DNA from: Bombyx mori
Lineage: Eukaryota > Arthropoda > Insecta > Lepidoptera > Bombycidae
Direction: 5' to 3'
DNA: 64,000 bases
Assembly (NCBI RefSeq): GCF_030269925.1
Contig: NC_085131.1
Coordinates: 3,982,001 to 4,046,000 of the forward strand
A program made the position numbers and the translations under genes. Shown piece after piece: positions 35,101 through 48,600 of this stretch; the stretch's first letter is position 1, and each line of letters begins with the position of its first letter. The notes beneath the pieces were generated by a model. That model made no database searches. It was given only the letters and a program-made list of their open reading frames with translations, and was not told the origin of the DNA.

Positions 35101-36651
35101 CGGTCGTGTCGCACCGCGTGCAACACTTGATAGTACAACAGCTCCATTTCCGTAGGGCACGACGTCTGCAGCGGCTTGTCGCCGAGGAACAGACGCTTTT
35201 TGAACACCAGCCTATTCAGGAAACACCACTTTAATATGACACGTTTTTTGATTTTTTTTTACCTACCTACGCTGGTAACCTTAGAGGGTTATGTCAGCGT
35301 AACCGAATGAGTAGGTGAGCTCACGGGGCTCTAACCTGAAGATTGCAAGACTAGCTCTACGACCGAAATAAACTATGTTTTGCCCGGAGTCATAACCCGC
35401 TGATATTCTCGCCAGATCTTCTCAGTGGAAGATTCTACGAAGCACCGCTCTTTCTAGCGTCAGTGTTAGCAACTCTTTCAGGTTGAGCCCCGTGAGCTCA
35501 CCCAGCCAGTGCGCAGCTGGAATAGCCCCTTAGACTGCTATTAATGAATAGGTAGAAAAAAAAAACGTTCTGTGATGAAAACTGTTTTAAATCAGTTGTA
35601 CAGTAACTTGTGACGTATTCGTGTCTATAGATGTTCCTCCATGTTTCACTCCCCCTCCCCCGCGGGTAGCACGTACCTGCAGGCGGCGGCGGTGGCCCCG
35701 GCCTTCTCCCAGCGCGCCAGCACGTCGCCCGCCCGCTCTGCGCCCGCCAGTGCGCGCTCGCCCGCACCCGTCGTGTTCGCGCACACCTCGTACAACGCAT
35801 AACCTGAAATAATACCACTAAATCAATTACTGGAATATTTACATCGAAATTTTCGTATTTATTGAATAATTGAGATTTAAAAAAACATTAAAAGAAAATT
35901 GTGTCCATACATATTTTTTTAGTTACCATTCGCCCCTGTTACAATACAGTCAGTAAACATGTCCTACGGTGCAGTGAAAATAGTTAAGATAATTTTATCC
36001 TTGCATTTAAGTTGGTTTAAGCTTTTCTAATAACTGAAAATCTTATACCTTTAAACGAGCAATTCTTGTATATTAATATATATAATCTGAATCTCGGAAA
36101 CGGCTCCAACGATTTTCATAAAATTTAGTATACAGGGGATTTCGGGGGCGATAAATCGATCTAGCTACGATTTATTTTCAAAAAATGTTGTTTTATTCGT
36201 GTTTTCAATAACCAATTCTTCCCGACATATATTGGCGAATAATAATACTATTTTTCTTAATTGAGGGCAACTAACCGCTTTAAAGACACAACAAGAAGGC
36301 GTTATCAAAAAAAAATACGAGCAAAGCTCGGTCATCATCTAGTTAAAAATAATTTACAATACTTTAAATAGTATTACATAGATAACTAAAGGATAAAAAA
36401 TCTACACAGCTCTTTATCAGAGTACACATCTATTAAGACTCACCGGTAGCAGACTCGCTGAGCCCAATCTTCTCCCTGAGCATGGTGACCAGGTGATCGG
36501 CAGTGGCGGCCGGTCCGAACACGAGCCCGTGCTGCTTCCCGTCCAACAACAGCACTCGGACGTGTAGAGGTCTCCGGGCAGCAGCGCACAGTATTTCTTC
36601 TTTGGACGGGGCGGATAAGCGACGAGCTACTTGAGCCGTACTCAGCGCCAC
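32178..36651 (-). CDS. Second FERM domain and C-terminus of the myosin (6 exons)
   Basis: Exons 36651-36444, 35803-35677, 35211-35076, 33863-33624, 32839-32636 and 32285-32178. F1 has [20 protein letters not shown]2 has [15 protein letters not shown] and [19 protein letters not shown]3 has [17 protein letters not shown] and ends [17 protein letters not shown], the terminal helix of MyTH4-FERM myosins. Fifteen or so small residues follow before TGA at 32178. GC content is very high throughout. Confidence 0.85.
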
Positions 36652-39600
36652 CTGGTGTTGCAATTGTAACGTATTTTTTTAGTTTGAAGTTTTACTCTTG
36701 GGTAGTCGTTATACCCAATCTTGAGGACCGAATGGTAAACAGTCGACGTCGCCCCAAAGACGCCATTTCGGATCCTCCCGATCCACTAACGGTGCTTTTA
36801 GGTACCTCAAGCACCGGTTACAGTTTTCGTCGAACCTGTCGCTTGCGACGAAGGGTTCAGCGAGTAAATTAACCCACAGATACAGCCCACTTGAGTTTCT
36901 CGTCGGATCTTCTCATTGGGTCGCGTTTCCGATCCCATAATACATTCTGCGAAGCACTGCTTTTGCTAGGGGTAGTGTAAGTAACGTCCTCGGGTTAAGA
37001 GCCCTGTGAGCTCTCCTACTTGCTCGGTTACGCTGGCATAGTCTTCTACCGCAACGGCAGACATAGACAGGACGTCAGAACCGAGTCGTGTAAACTCAAT
37101 TCCACATAAACGTTTGAATTATTTCATGGCTCCATTACTGTCCTAAGACAGTTAAAAGAATTTGAAGTGGGTATTAACAATATTGAATTATACGAAGAGT
37201 ATCAGTTTATACCTGTGTGAATGACGATATGAGAGAGAGAAAAGTGAGCTGACAGCTGATAGAAGAGAATGGAAGAGAAAAAATTAGCTGTGCCAACCCT
37301 ATCTTTTTACTTTTATTGCCTTTGTAGGCAGACGACCATACGGCCCACCTGATGGTGAGTGGTTACCGTCGCCCATGCCAGGGGACTTCAGCAATGCCAG
37401 GGGCAGAGCAAGCCACTGCCCACCTAGTGGGATATGATAAAGAAAGGTGGTGGTAGGACCTTTTGAGAGTCCGCGCGGGTAGGTACCACCGCCCTGCCTA
37501 TTTCTGGCGTGAAGCAGTAATGCGTTTCGGTTTGAAGGGTGGGGCAGCCGTTGTAACTATATTTGAGACCTTAGAACTTATATCTCATTTACGTTAGTAG
37601 ATGTCTATGGGCTCCAGTATCCACTTAACACCAGGTGGGCTGTGAGCTCGTTCACCCACCTAAGCAATAAAAAAAAAAACGAAGAGGAAGAGTACCTGTT
37701 CAGCTCTGCGCGCGAACTTCCCCTCCTGGCCGTGGTGCAGCGCGATGGCCCTGTACCGCAGGTGCGCCAGCAGCAGCCTCCGCAGCGGCTTGGCGGTCGG
37801 CAGCGCCGCGCCCACCGCCGCGCACAGCAGCGCCCAATGCCGCGCCGACACGTGCTTCGCCGACTCCGGCGCTTCCGTCGTCTGGAGCGGTCGGACACAG
37901 ATACAAAGATTAAAATTTTATTGCGTTACTAGCGACCCGCTATTATTGATTTCTCCACTATTTAATGGATGTTATTATACATAATATAAACCTTCCTCTT
38001 CAATCACTCTATCTATTAAAAAAAACCGCATCAAAATCCGTTGCGTAATTTTAAAGATTTAAGCATACATGGGGACAGATATAGGGACAGAGAAAGCGAC
38101 TTTTGTTTTATACTATATAGCGATGTCAGCGGAGACCATAAACATGATAACATGAATATCATCATCGACCTTGAGACGTGAGGTTTATGCGTCTGTTGTA
38201 TATTATATTATAGCAATTATAATTTTAACGATTTTAATTATCGATTACACGGTGTTATTCCTTCGTCGTGGAAGATATTCGTGACATTTGTGAAGTATTT
38301 AATTAAAATTGAAAAAATAGTGCATCGCTCGATACGAGTACACTACATAGGCGTTTTATCCTTTAGGCCACGGCGGAATCATATTATATTTTTGAAATTT
38401 TCAAAAAGATTTGGATGGTTTCCGTTGTCAGATCACACATTTACATGTTGTTATTGTATTTCCCATCAACTTATATTTTTTAAAAGTGATGATCATATGA
38501 AGCAGTGATTCTCAAACTTTTTTTGGTGGTGGCACACTTAACGAGAATCTTCAAAAATGTTTTACTATCTATAATACGCTGAGCGTAATGTTTATGACGA
38601 CAGTTTTGGCGGCACACAAAAGTAGTGCGGCTCCAAGTTTGAGAGCCACTGACGTGACTCATGACCCACCTGTTTGATGAGCTGCATGTACATTTCGTTG
38701 AGCAGCGTGTCCTTCTGCAGGCAGCGCTGCAGGAGGGTCTGAGCTAGGGCGACTCTGTCGTCGCTGTCGCTCTCCTGGCTACTGACGCTGTTATTGTTAG
38801 CGAGGTTGTTCGTACTACCCTCGTTCGTGTTCAAACCGGCGTGACTCATTATATCCTGTAAATCATTATATAATGTAATTTCTTTTTCATACTAGCTGAC
38901 CCGGCAGACTTCGTAGTGCTTCAATCGATAAATAAAAGACCTAAGCTTTTGTGTAAAATAAACTTAAAACAAACAAAAAGAATCCGTCCGACGGGGGACA
39001 CATCAAAGGGAAAACAAAATGGTTATTTTTATTTAATTCCGAGCATTTTCTTATTTATCTACCTTCGATCAACAATAGTAACTAGATTTCGGGTCGGTGC
39101 ATAAAATCCGTCTCGTCAAATAACAGCTCAAATGTGAGCTGTTATTTTGTTTAGTTCACTTCAAACACAGCCAATGTCAACCCGTCTCACAATACCGCAG
39201 TGTGTATTCAAAAGTTGCAAAAATAAGGCCCGAAAAAGCAATTTAACGGCCGGAGTATCTTACTTTCGGTAAGTACATGAAGTGTAAACTATATTTTAAG
39301 CTTTAAACTTATAAATAATATTAAATTTTGAACAAAATTACCGATTTTTAACCACCGCTACAAATGTTGGTCAAGGCTCGGCCAACACATGGACAAACTT
39401 TTGCTTAACAGAACAGTAAATGCATGGAGTAGATTTGTGTTGTAATAATTTTTCGAAATTTGTTAGCAGTACTTCAAAATTAGTTGGTTAAAACTGCTTA
39501 ATGCTGCTTTTGTGTCTGTTTGTTGGACTCTCATTAGATACTTAGCTTTCCATTTTTATTTTAGCTTTCCTAGCAATCACGTGTGCAGAATGGATCTCGA

Positions 39601-42600
39601 TTGTCGCCAGAGAAACAAGAGATGACTTTTATAAGCCAGCTAAGATCTCCGCTCATTGACACTGGACATCTTTGCCTTCCGTGCTCACGACTACTGAAAC
39701 GTGGCCGAAATATTGTAATAAAAATACCGCGCTTGAAACCGTTTAAACGTTGTTTTATTATGTGCACTGGTCGCGAAAACTTAAAAATATATATTACGCA
39801 AAAACGTAACGCTAATAAAATAATAAGTAATGTATAGATACTAACAAACATACATTTCCAAAACATAAAAAGTAAACAACAAAACTTTTACTTTAATTCA
39901 TTAATAAATTATTTTAGTGTTCAGCGCGACTCCCTTACCTCCTGTAGTAAATAGAAATCGGCATTTCAAGAAGCAAAAATAAATAAAGCAAAACGATGTT
40001 AGTTCTCAGAGAAATTAAGGGAAAAGTTACTTTATTTCTTGCTGTTTAAGATTGATTTAACATTAAAAGTTGTTTAATATATGTCTTTTTATTGGTAAGT
40101 GACAGGAGTAATTTATTGCTTTGCTCGTTTTATGTGACGAATGATCGTAAGTATTAGATAATGTTTTGGAGATTTGTGACTTTATTACTAGGTGCCATAG
40201 TTGTAATTAGTTTGAACGTAAAAGTGTTTCAAAACTTTTTTCTCCGTTTGTTAGTAAACGAATGTAGCTATATAAGTATATATTCACGCGGACAGTTTTT
40301 GCTTTAATTTTGTACGTATCCCTTTATCTAGTTACTATTGTTGATCGAAGTTATCTACCTTTTAAACCTTCTCTGGACTTCCACAAGTAATTCAAGACCA
40401 AAATTAGCCAAATCAGTCCAGCCGTTCCGCAGAGACTAACGAACAGCAATTCATTTTTATATATGTAGACTAACTGTACCCCCGTCCGCTTCGCTGGATT
40501 TCGCATTTAAAATTAACATTATCATTTCTCACCCCCACAAAGATTCTCATGATTAACGCCCCCACAACTGGTGTAGGAAGTCCAACACTCATATAAATAT
40601 TAGCCTATCCATTAAGTACACGTATTTTCTACATGGATACCAAGTTTCAAGTCAATCGGATCCATGGTTCAGTAGTTATAACGGAACATCCGTAAAAACC
40701 ACTATAGATTTATATATTCGAACGTAAACAGTATAGATAGATTTTGGTTGATATTCTCTGATTTTGAATATAATGAAAGAAACCTTGAATATCTGCATGG
40801 CGGCGACTTCCTCGGCCTCGTTCAGCTTGGTGAGGCTGTGGGGCAGCGTGCGCGACCAGCACCAGTACGGCACCGGGAAGCCCTTGTAGCACTCGCTCTG
40901 GCTGTCCGCGTCGATGTCTTGACGCAGCTTCTCGAGTCTGTGCTTGCTTAATCTGCGGGAGTTACGTCAAATCATATAGGTAGTGACAAGCAACTGAAAG
41001 GCGAAATATATCAGGTCTTCATAGCCACAAAAAAACAGCTTTATACATTTACTAGCGGATTCGACAGACGTTGTCCTTTGAATGCATACACAAAAATTCA
41101 GTGTAATATATATATATATATATATTGTTTATTGTCAAACTTTGATAGATTGTTTAAAGTCTGTGGCCAAATTGAGAATATATTAAATAGTGTTTGTCTT
41201 TATTAATATTTGTCTAAAGTGTAGTCTTGGCGAAATCTGTGATTATAAAGGTATAATATTTTAGGTATAGTCTTTGAAAATAGAATCATAATAGTCTATA
41301 GCTTCAATAATTAATTATAGTCGAATTTCGACTACCGGGGGACCACTAGTATATATAAAGCTATCTATTCTATTCTATATATTTCTCTATAGAAACGAAT
41401 CCTTCGAATGTGGTTTTAAAATGAGTATGCCCTTCATTGCCTGGGTGAGGGGGTTACCTCCTGAGCGTGTTCCTGAGGAAGTTCCCGGCGTGCTGCTCGG
41501 CGGGGCGGCGCAGCAGGCCGCAGTCGACGAGCGCGCGGCGGGCGGAGCGCAGCGCCACGGCGAGGCGGGACCGCTCCGAGGCGGGCGCGGCGCGGCGCGG
41601 CGGCTCGTCCGCCAGGCCGTTGCCCAGCACCGGGCTGTACGCCGCCATCAGCCACGCCGCCTCGTGCTTCTGACTAGTCTCCAGCACTATACACCTGGAT
41701 TCAACAAGCACATATCAATGGGTATTCAATGTTTTTTTATTTTTATTATTGCTTAGATGGGGGGACGAACTCACAGCCCACCTGGTTTTAAGTGGTTACT
41801 GGAGCCCATAGACATCTACAACGTAAATGAGATATAAATTCTAAGGTCTCAAGTATAGTTACAACGGCTGTCCCACCCTTTAAACCGGAACGCATTACTG
41901 TTTCACGGCAGAACTAGGCGGGGCGGTGGTATCTACCCGTGCGGACTCACAAAGGGTCCTACCACCAGTAATGTGAAGACCAATTACCATACTAATGTGA
42001 TAGTAACGTGACTTAGAGGCAATGAACAAACCTGTCCGTTGTACTTTTTTTTTCAAACCTCATGTGGAGAAAGTAACATATCTTAAGGCGCCTGCGGTGA
42101 TAGATAAATAAAGGTTACTGGTGGTAGGTGAAGCAGTAATGCGTTTCGGTTTGAAGGATGGGGCAGCCGTTGTAACTATACTGAGACTTAAGAACTTTTA
42201 TCTCAAGGTTGGTGGCGCATTTACGCTGCAGATAGGCTCCGATAACCACTTAGCATCAGTTCCCTCTGTATTTTGTACCGTATGTTCCATGGGGAGTGCT
42301 CTGAGGAATTGTTCGAGATGATACCAGCATCTCGTTTTTACCATCGCACCGCCCGCCACCGGAGTAGAGTTCATCCATACTACCTGGAGCCACTGCGGTC
42401 ATCCACAGTGCGTTTCCAGAGATCTTTTTTGCCACGTACCATCCGGCTATGGAATGAGCTCCCCTCCACGGTGTTTCCCGAGAGCTATGACATGTCCTTC
42501 TTCAAACGAGGCTTATGGAGAGTATTAAGCGGTAGGCAGCGGCTTGGCTCTGCCCCTGGCATTGCTGAAGTCCATGGGCGACGGTAACCACTCACCATCA

Positions 42601-45600
42601 GGTGGGCCGTATGCCCGTCTGCCTACAAAGGCAATAAAAAAAAAAAAAAAAAAAAGGTGGAGTGTAAGCTCGTCCATCCATCTAAGCAATAAAAAAGGTA
42701 ATTATTTATATGTCATACTATATAACTCAGTCATAACTCGACATGAAATTGTAAAAGATCCCTTCAGTTTGTCTCCCCCCTACTCAAGGGGTTCATTTGT
42801 CTTTGTATAGGTACGACATGACGTTGTCAATTGAGGGATACAGAGCAAAAAAAAGATTGCATAAAAAACAAAACTGACCTCAAGCCGTCGTGCTGTCCAT
42901 GATGCGTGAGGCTGATGGTCAGTCCGTTGTCGACGGGGTCCATGAGTAGAGCGGCTATGGTGCCGTACGGGTACTCGGCCAGTACGACCTTGTCTGCGGG
43001 CCGCACCAGGACGACGCCCTCTGAACCCACGCCCAGCATTACGTTTGGACCTAAAATATAACATTTAATATTTTATGTCTTTTAATGAATTTAGCCGGGT
43101 TTTTTTTGTTTACATTAATTACTAAGGCGCAGGAATATCTAGTAGACTCTGGGAAAGACAATCCAAAGATACTGAGAATACATCTATTTCTAGGAGACCT
43201 AAAGGACTAATGTTATGTACGTTACATTAACAAACAAAAGAAGGCAAAGTTAGGCAACTCAGGCGCCTTAGTAACAGTAATCGACATAATTATTTCAGTG
43301 CGCCGCGTAGGGCACCGGTGACCTGCATGGCAGTCAAAGGGTTAAATAATATATTAATAAATAGCTGTGAGTGCTGACCGTGTGCCCAGTAGCCCTTGTA
43401 CGTGACGGGGAAGAGTGTGACTCCGTAGAGCGGGTACTGCATCACGCACGACAGGTACAGCGCCTTGGCGGTCAGCTCCGCCCGCCCGGCGCCGTATTGC
43501 CGGTGCGCCTGAGCGAGTATTGTCGCCTGAAATCGACATTACCCCTTAATATTATTGTGTTACGTGTTTTGTAACTATTGTTACGCCGGTAAGAGTAACG
43601 CCATCTATCGCCGAATAGTCGAACAAATATCGAAGGACCTAGAAGCACCTAGTACGCTCGAGAAGTACAACGCTATCTATTGACAGATAGCGGAAACTGC
43701 TACTAGAGATGTGTGGAATATTCTCGATAATTCTAGGGATGAGGTAACGGCTATAAAAGTATTGTAGGGATGGCACGCAGTCAGTCACTAATCGGAACTA
43801 CTCAAAGCGAAACAGCGAAGAATCACCTGAAGCGAAACGGAACAAGCGAAATTGAGTGTTTTAAAGTGTTTGTTGAGTGTTTTAAAGTGTTTGTAAAGTG
43901 TTTTCAGTGTTGAATACAGTTTTAAGTTGTACTTTGGTGAAATCTTATTTATCCCGAATCCTAGCGCGTAACACTATCCATGATACTACGTTAAATGTTA
44001 TTTTCGTAGACATCATTGTTGATATCAAATCGATTAGACGCATGTCAAGAGACTTGTTATTTATGGATTTTGTGTGTCTCTGTGTGTAATGTAGTCTTTG
44101 AATGTCATTTTCACAGTACTCACGATGTTCGATTAATTTGAAAATTTGCACATGCATCATGGACCGACAATAAAATATGTACATTAATTTTATAACTCCA
44201 CCGTAACCGTACAAACAGGATAAAAAATAATCAAAGGATGTCTTTGATTATTTCTTTTTAAGAATCTTTCGTCCAGACAGTTACCATATTTCTGCCTTCT
44301 TGTGATGAAACGTGATATGTGTGTTAAGCGTTCACGTTATAACCCTTTCACATCAAATGGGCCGCGAGCTTGTCGACACCATGTTCAGAAACGGTTCTGT
44401 AAGTCCGTGTGATTGATTGCTACCCACCCACTGATGGGCAGGACGAGGCCTGGCGATCCGCTGCGGCAGGAACTGCTCGGGGTGAGCGTAGTAGGCGCGG
44501 GTGTGCGGGGGCGGGGGACTCGGCGGCGGCTCGCCCAGAGACACCTGCGCCTGTAGGCCCGCCAGCTGTAGGGCCACCTTCTCCGACACCGGGAACTCGT
44601 CCAGCTGTACCCATATTACATGTTTAATCTTAGTAGAGTAAATGTTAGTTGTGATATTTCATGATATTTAGATACGACAAGCCGTACTCGACCGCTTTGC
44701 TGGGCATTTAAAATTAACATTATTATTTATTGTCATTATTATTAGGGAGTCCAATACTGATATAAATATAACATCCGTAAAAACCACTGTAGATTTATAT
44801 ATTAGTATAGATAGTATAGATTGAAGAGTGAAATGAATCAAGTCTCAAATAGAAGCAGCGCAGGATTTAAAAAAAATGGTTAACTTTCTTTTTCAGTCAT
44901 TAAAGTGTGTGCGTGTGAGATAGATAGCGAGATAGTCCCAAGTCCCATAACCACGAAAAATAGGTCACATATTTCACAAGACAATCTTGTATACTTCGAG
45001 TTAACGAAAGCTACACGTCAACGCAATTAGGTTGGATAATATTTAGTTACCTTGACTACACTGTGGACCGCCTGTGCATAGAGCAAGGCCACTTCGACTG
45101 GATCGTGGGGTAGCTCGCGTCCGCCGCGGAACAACCGGCGTTTGAAGACGAACCGATTATCGGCCGAACCACCGCCTGGACCCTGTTGCCTTTGAGGATA
45201 AAAAAATGACATCTTAAATTCCGTAAGACATTAATAACTATACAAGTGTTATCCATAAGACTCGTAAAAACATCAGTACTTTCTTGCTTGGTGGGGGGTA
45301 GATACACAAAATTATAATACGTTTCAAATAATAATGTATATGGCACTGAAGTAGGAAACCTATGGAAATGAAACGTCAACAAAAAATTCGTGCCACTGTG
45401 ACGTCATTTGGCCACAAAACATGGCGGTTTTAGTGCTGCCCAGAAGATTTTAATGTTAGTAGGTTTTATCGATAAACGCTCTTGGCTTATTTTATTTTAA
45501 ATATTGTTGAGTATGAATGTATTTGTAGAATTTATACTTTAATAGGAAGTAAGTATATTGTTATGTGCAAAGATGATGTGAATTAGATATTATGTGAAAT

Positions 45601-48600
45601 CTAAGACGAGTTCGTGCTTCAAAGGGGATTGCCCACTCTCCATAGTGTGCTAGGCCCAAGGTGGACATTAAATATTACTATAAAAATGGACTGATTCAAA
45701 TTCTTAAATGTATTAGATATCTAAAAAATATATTGAAATTGACGCCACTATTATAAAAAATATAATAAAAATAAAAAACTCATTTTGAGGTTAATTTTCT
45801 ATATAAATACCTCAAGAACTTTTCTTTTTTTAATGTTTAAGATGTTCCTAATGTATTTTTATCCAATTGTAGTTATTAGGGTATAAAAAACACACATACT
45901 TCTTTAAATATCTATATTATTCTATATTTTCTTCATCTTCATACACAATTAGTAAATGATCTAAAAATAGCACAGGAGAGCATATACACGGTTTTAAATC
46001 TCGGTCAGGTTAAAACCACAATTCACACAATGGTTTTCAGCCGTAGTATGAAACGTTATTGATAAAAGCAAAATAAATCGAAGAAAAATCAAAACACATC
46101 CATTTTGAACGCAAGCACAAGCAGTAAGCGAAGTGTCAGTCAGTCAGATTAAAATCAGTGTTGTCAGTATAAAGAAAAATAATTACATGAAATTCATATA
46201 TCGATCATTTTTTAAATAACCGATATTGGATTTATTTCTTACTCTTTTTTTTACGAGTACACATTATATTTTATTTTTTATGTTTTTGTTTTAGTTGTAC
46301 ATATTTAAATAACAATACAAGTTAAGTTTTTTTTTATTGCTTAGATGAGTGGACGATCTCACAGCCACCCTGGTGTTAAGTGGTTACTGGAGCCCACAAA
46401 CATCCACAACGTAAATGCGCCACCCACCTTGAGATATAAGTTCTAAGGTCTCAAGTATAGTAACAAGTTAAAGTCCAATGGGTATGTCTTTGATGTTATT
46501 TTATGTCCTGTAGTAAACCGACCGGTACGTCACTCTCGCGGCCGTATGCCCGCTCGCTATACATAGTTAGTATCTATGTCCATCTTTTCAACAGTGTATA
46601 ATCTATGTTCCGGGCGCTTCCGTTTTGAGTGTGAATAGCGTGTGCCCGCGTCTAAATGTAATTATTGTTTAAAATTGAAAATTGTTTGTGTTAAAGGAAG
46701 ATTAAAATTCGAAATTCGATACTGGTGACTAACCCATAGTTTTAAATACCCCTGAGATCTACCCCTCACTATAGTCCTTAAAATCGATTAAAATCGATTG
46801 ACTAATGATAATATTTAAAATGATTTATTTATATGTTTTTTTTTATATACTTAAAATGTTTACTTAATACGTAAAAGGTTTTGAAGTTGGCAATATTTTT
46901 CCCGCAAAAATAAAATTCTTGTTTTTTCAATAGAGTTACTTTTTTTTAACTACTTATTGTAAACTGTAGTGGCGCTTATTTGGAAGAAAGTAAATGCATA
47001 TTTATTTATGACAAAATTAATGCACTAAGTATTTTTTCTCTAATCTGTTGTCCGCTTTGGGCCTGAAATGGGCCGTCCCCTTTTCCAAGTAAACGATATG
47101 ACGATTTTTAAAATTTGCTACACTGATTTTATAAAGTTGTCGTTTGCCGCAAAACATAAAGATATGGCATAGTACAGTGCCATCAGCCCATTTCTAGCAT
47201 GCTGAATGTTATTGTATTTTGAGTACTTGTTTTTCTTAGACTATTACAATCTATTTTAATTGTTTTGCTGACTCTAAAGTCCGTAACACACTACCGCAGC
47301 GCACCTCAAGGAAGGTGCACCGCACTACCGCACCACACGCAAATTTTAAACTTATCAAGGGACCGCCTGATAAAAAAAAAACACCTACAGAACATTTATT
47401 CGTTAATGAAATTACAAACGTAATTCCTTGTGACTTTCTCTCTAAAATCACTTAATTAATAAATATTTAACGAATTTACAATAGTGTTTTATTCACTGCG
47501 GAATAAAACTATTTTATTTAAATAGTTCCGAAGAGATTTTGTCGGTAGCCTTTTTCCCGAAATATCTAAACAGAATGTCTAAATATGTTTTGATGACATA
47601 TTTTAAAGAGGTATTTATGATTAGTGTCATGATGAATAGATTCCGACCGAAAAATGGTGTCCGATATTTCGGATTCAAATATATTAAGTGTATAATCTAT
47701 GTTTCGGATGAGGGCTCCATAATGAATTTAAATATATATAGATAATAGTTTTGGGGCATCGACTTTCTTGAGATCCTATAAAATATGTTTTAATTATTAT
47801 TTTTGTATGTTTTAAGCATGATAAAATTAGAAATTTTATATAAGCAATCATATTAAATCGATATCAAAGTCAATAAATAATGTACAACCCAAAACAGACG
47901 GCCGAACTGACGTGACAATGACATTTGACGCGCTAAACATGGCGGATTTTCGGCCTCATTAGACGGATAGGGGAGACATTTACGTATATTCATGTTTCAT
48001 TTTATGTACGCACTGAAATACTGTTATATTGTTTTCCTGCGAGTTAAAGTACTGAGTAAGAACGAGAAAGATATATGTTTATGTGTGTGCCTTCAAAGTG
48101 GGTGCTATTTATATAAGAAATTGTACGTATAGAACAATATGTCGTGTCCCTACTATATAGGTCTATGGTATATGGACCTGCGCCATATTGTGACGTCATA
48201 GCTGTCAAACCGAAAAAAAAGGTAGTCAGTAAAAAAGGTAGGAGTTTTGAAATATTTAATTATAATCCAAATCTTCGAATTTGAGTTTCTTTTTTATTGC
48301 TTAGCTGGGTGGACGAGCTTATAGCCCACCAAGTGTTAAGTGGTTACTGGAGCCCATAGACATCTGCAACGTAAATGCGCCACCCACCTTGAGATAAAGT
48401 TCTAATGTCTCAAGTATAGTTACAACGGCTGCCCCCTCCGTTCAAACCGAAACGCATTACTGCTTCACGGCAGAAATAGGCAGGGTGGTGGTACCTACCC
48501 GCGCGGACTCACAAGAGGTCCTACCACCAGTAATTACGCAAAGGTACCTAAAAGCACCGTTAATGGATCGGGGTCGCTTTGTGTGATGATAAGTCCAATA

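Larger units (their letters stand above)
38894..40471 (-). mobile_element. Helitron, non-autonomous, carrying a nested element
   Basis: The 3' end ACTAGCTGACCCGGCAGACT at 38894 and the 5' end ATTCATTTTTATATATGTAG near 40471 match the intact copy at 54736-55027. The segment 39063-40350 is an insertion absent from that copy. Confidence 0.85.

Noticed and set aside
42273..42587. 105-codon open frame as a host gene
   Set aside because: It is the C-terminus of a LINE reverse transcriptase followed by the LINE tail and poly(A).
45419..45455. ATGGCGG with short open frame as a hidden gene start
   Set aside because: The frame closes after about ten codons and no downstream exon could be matched.
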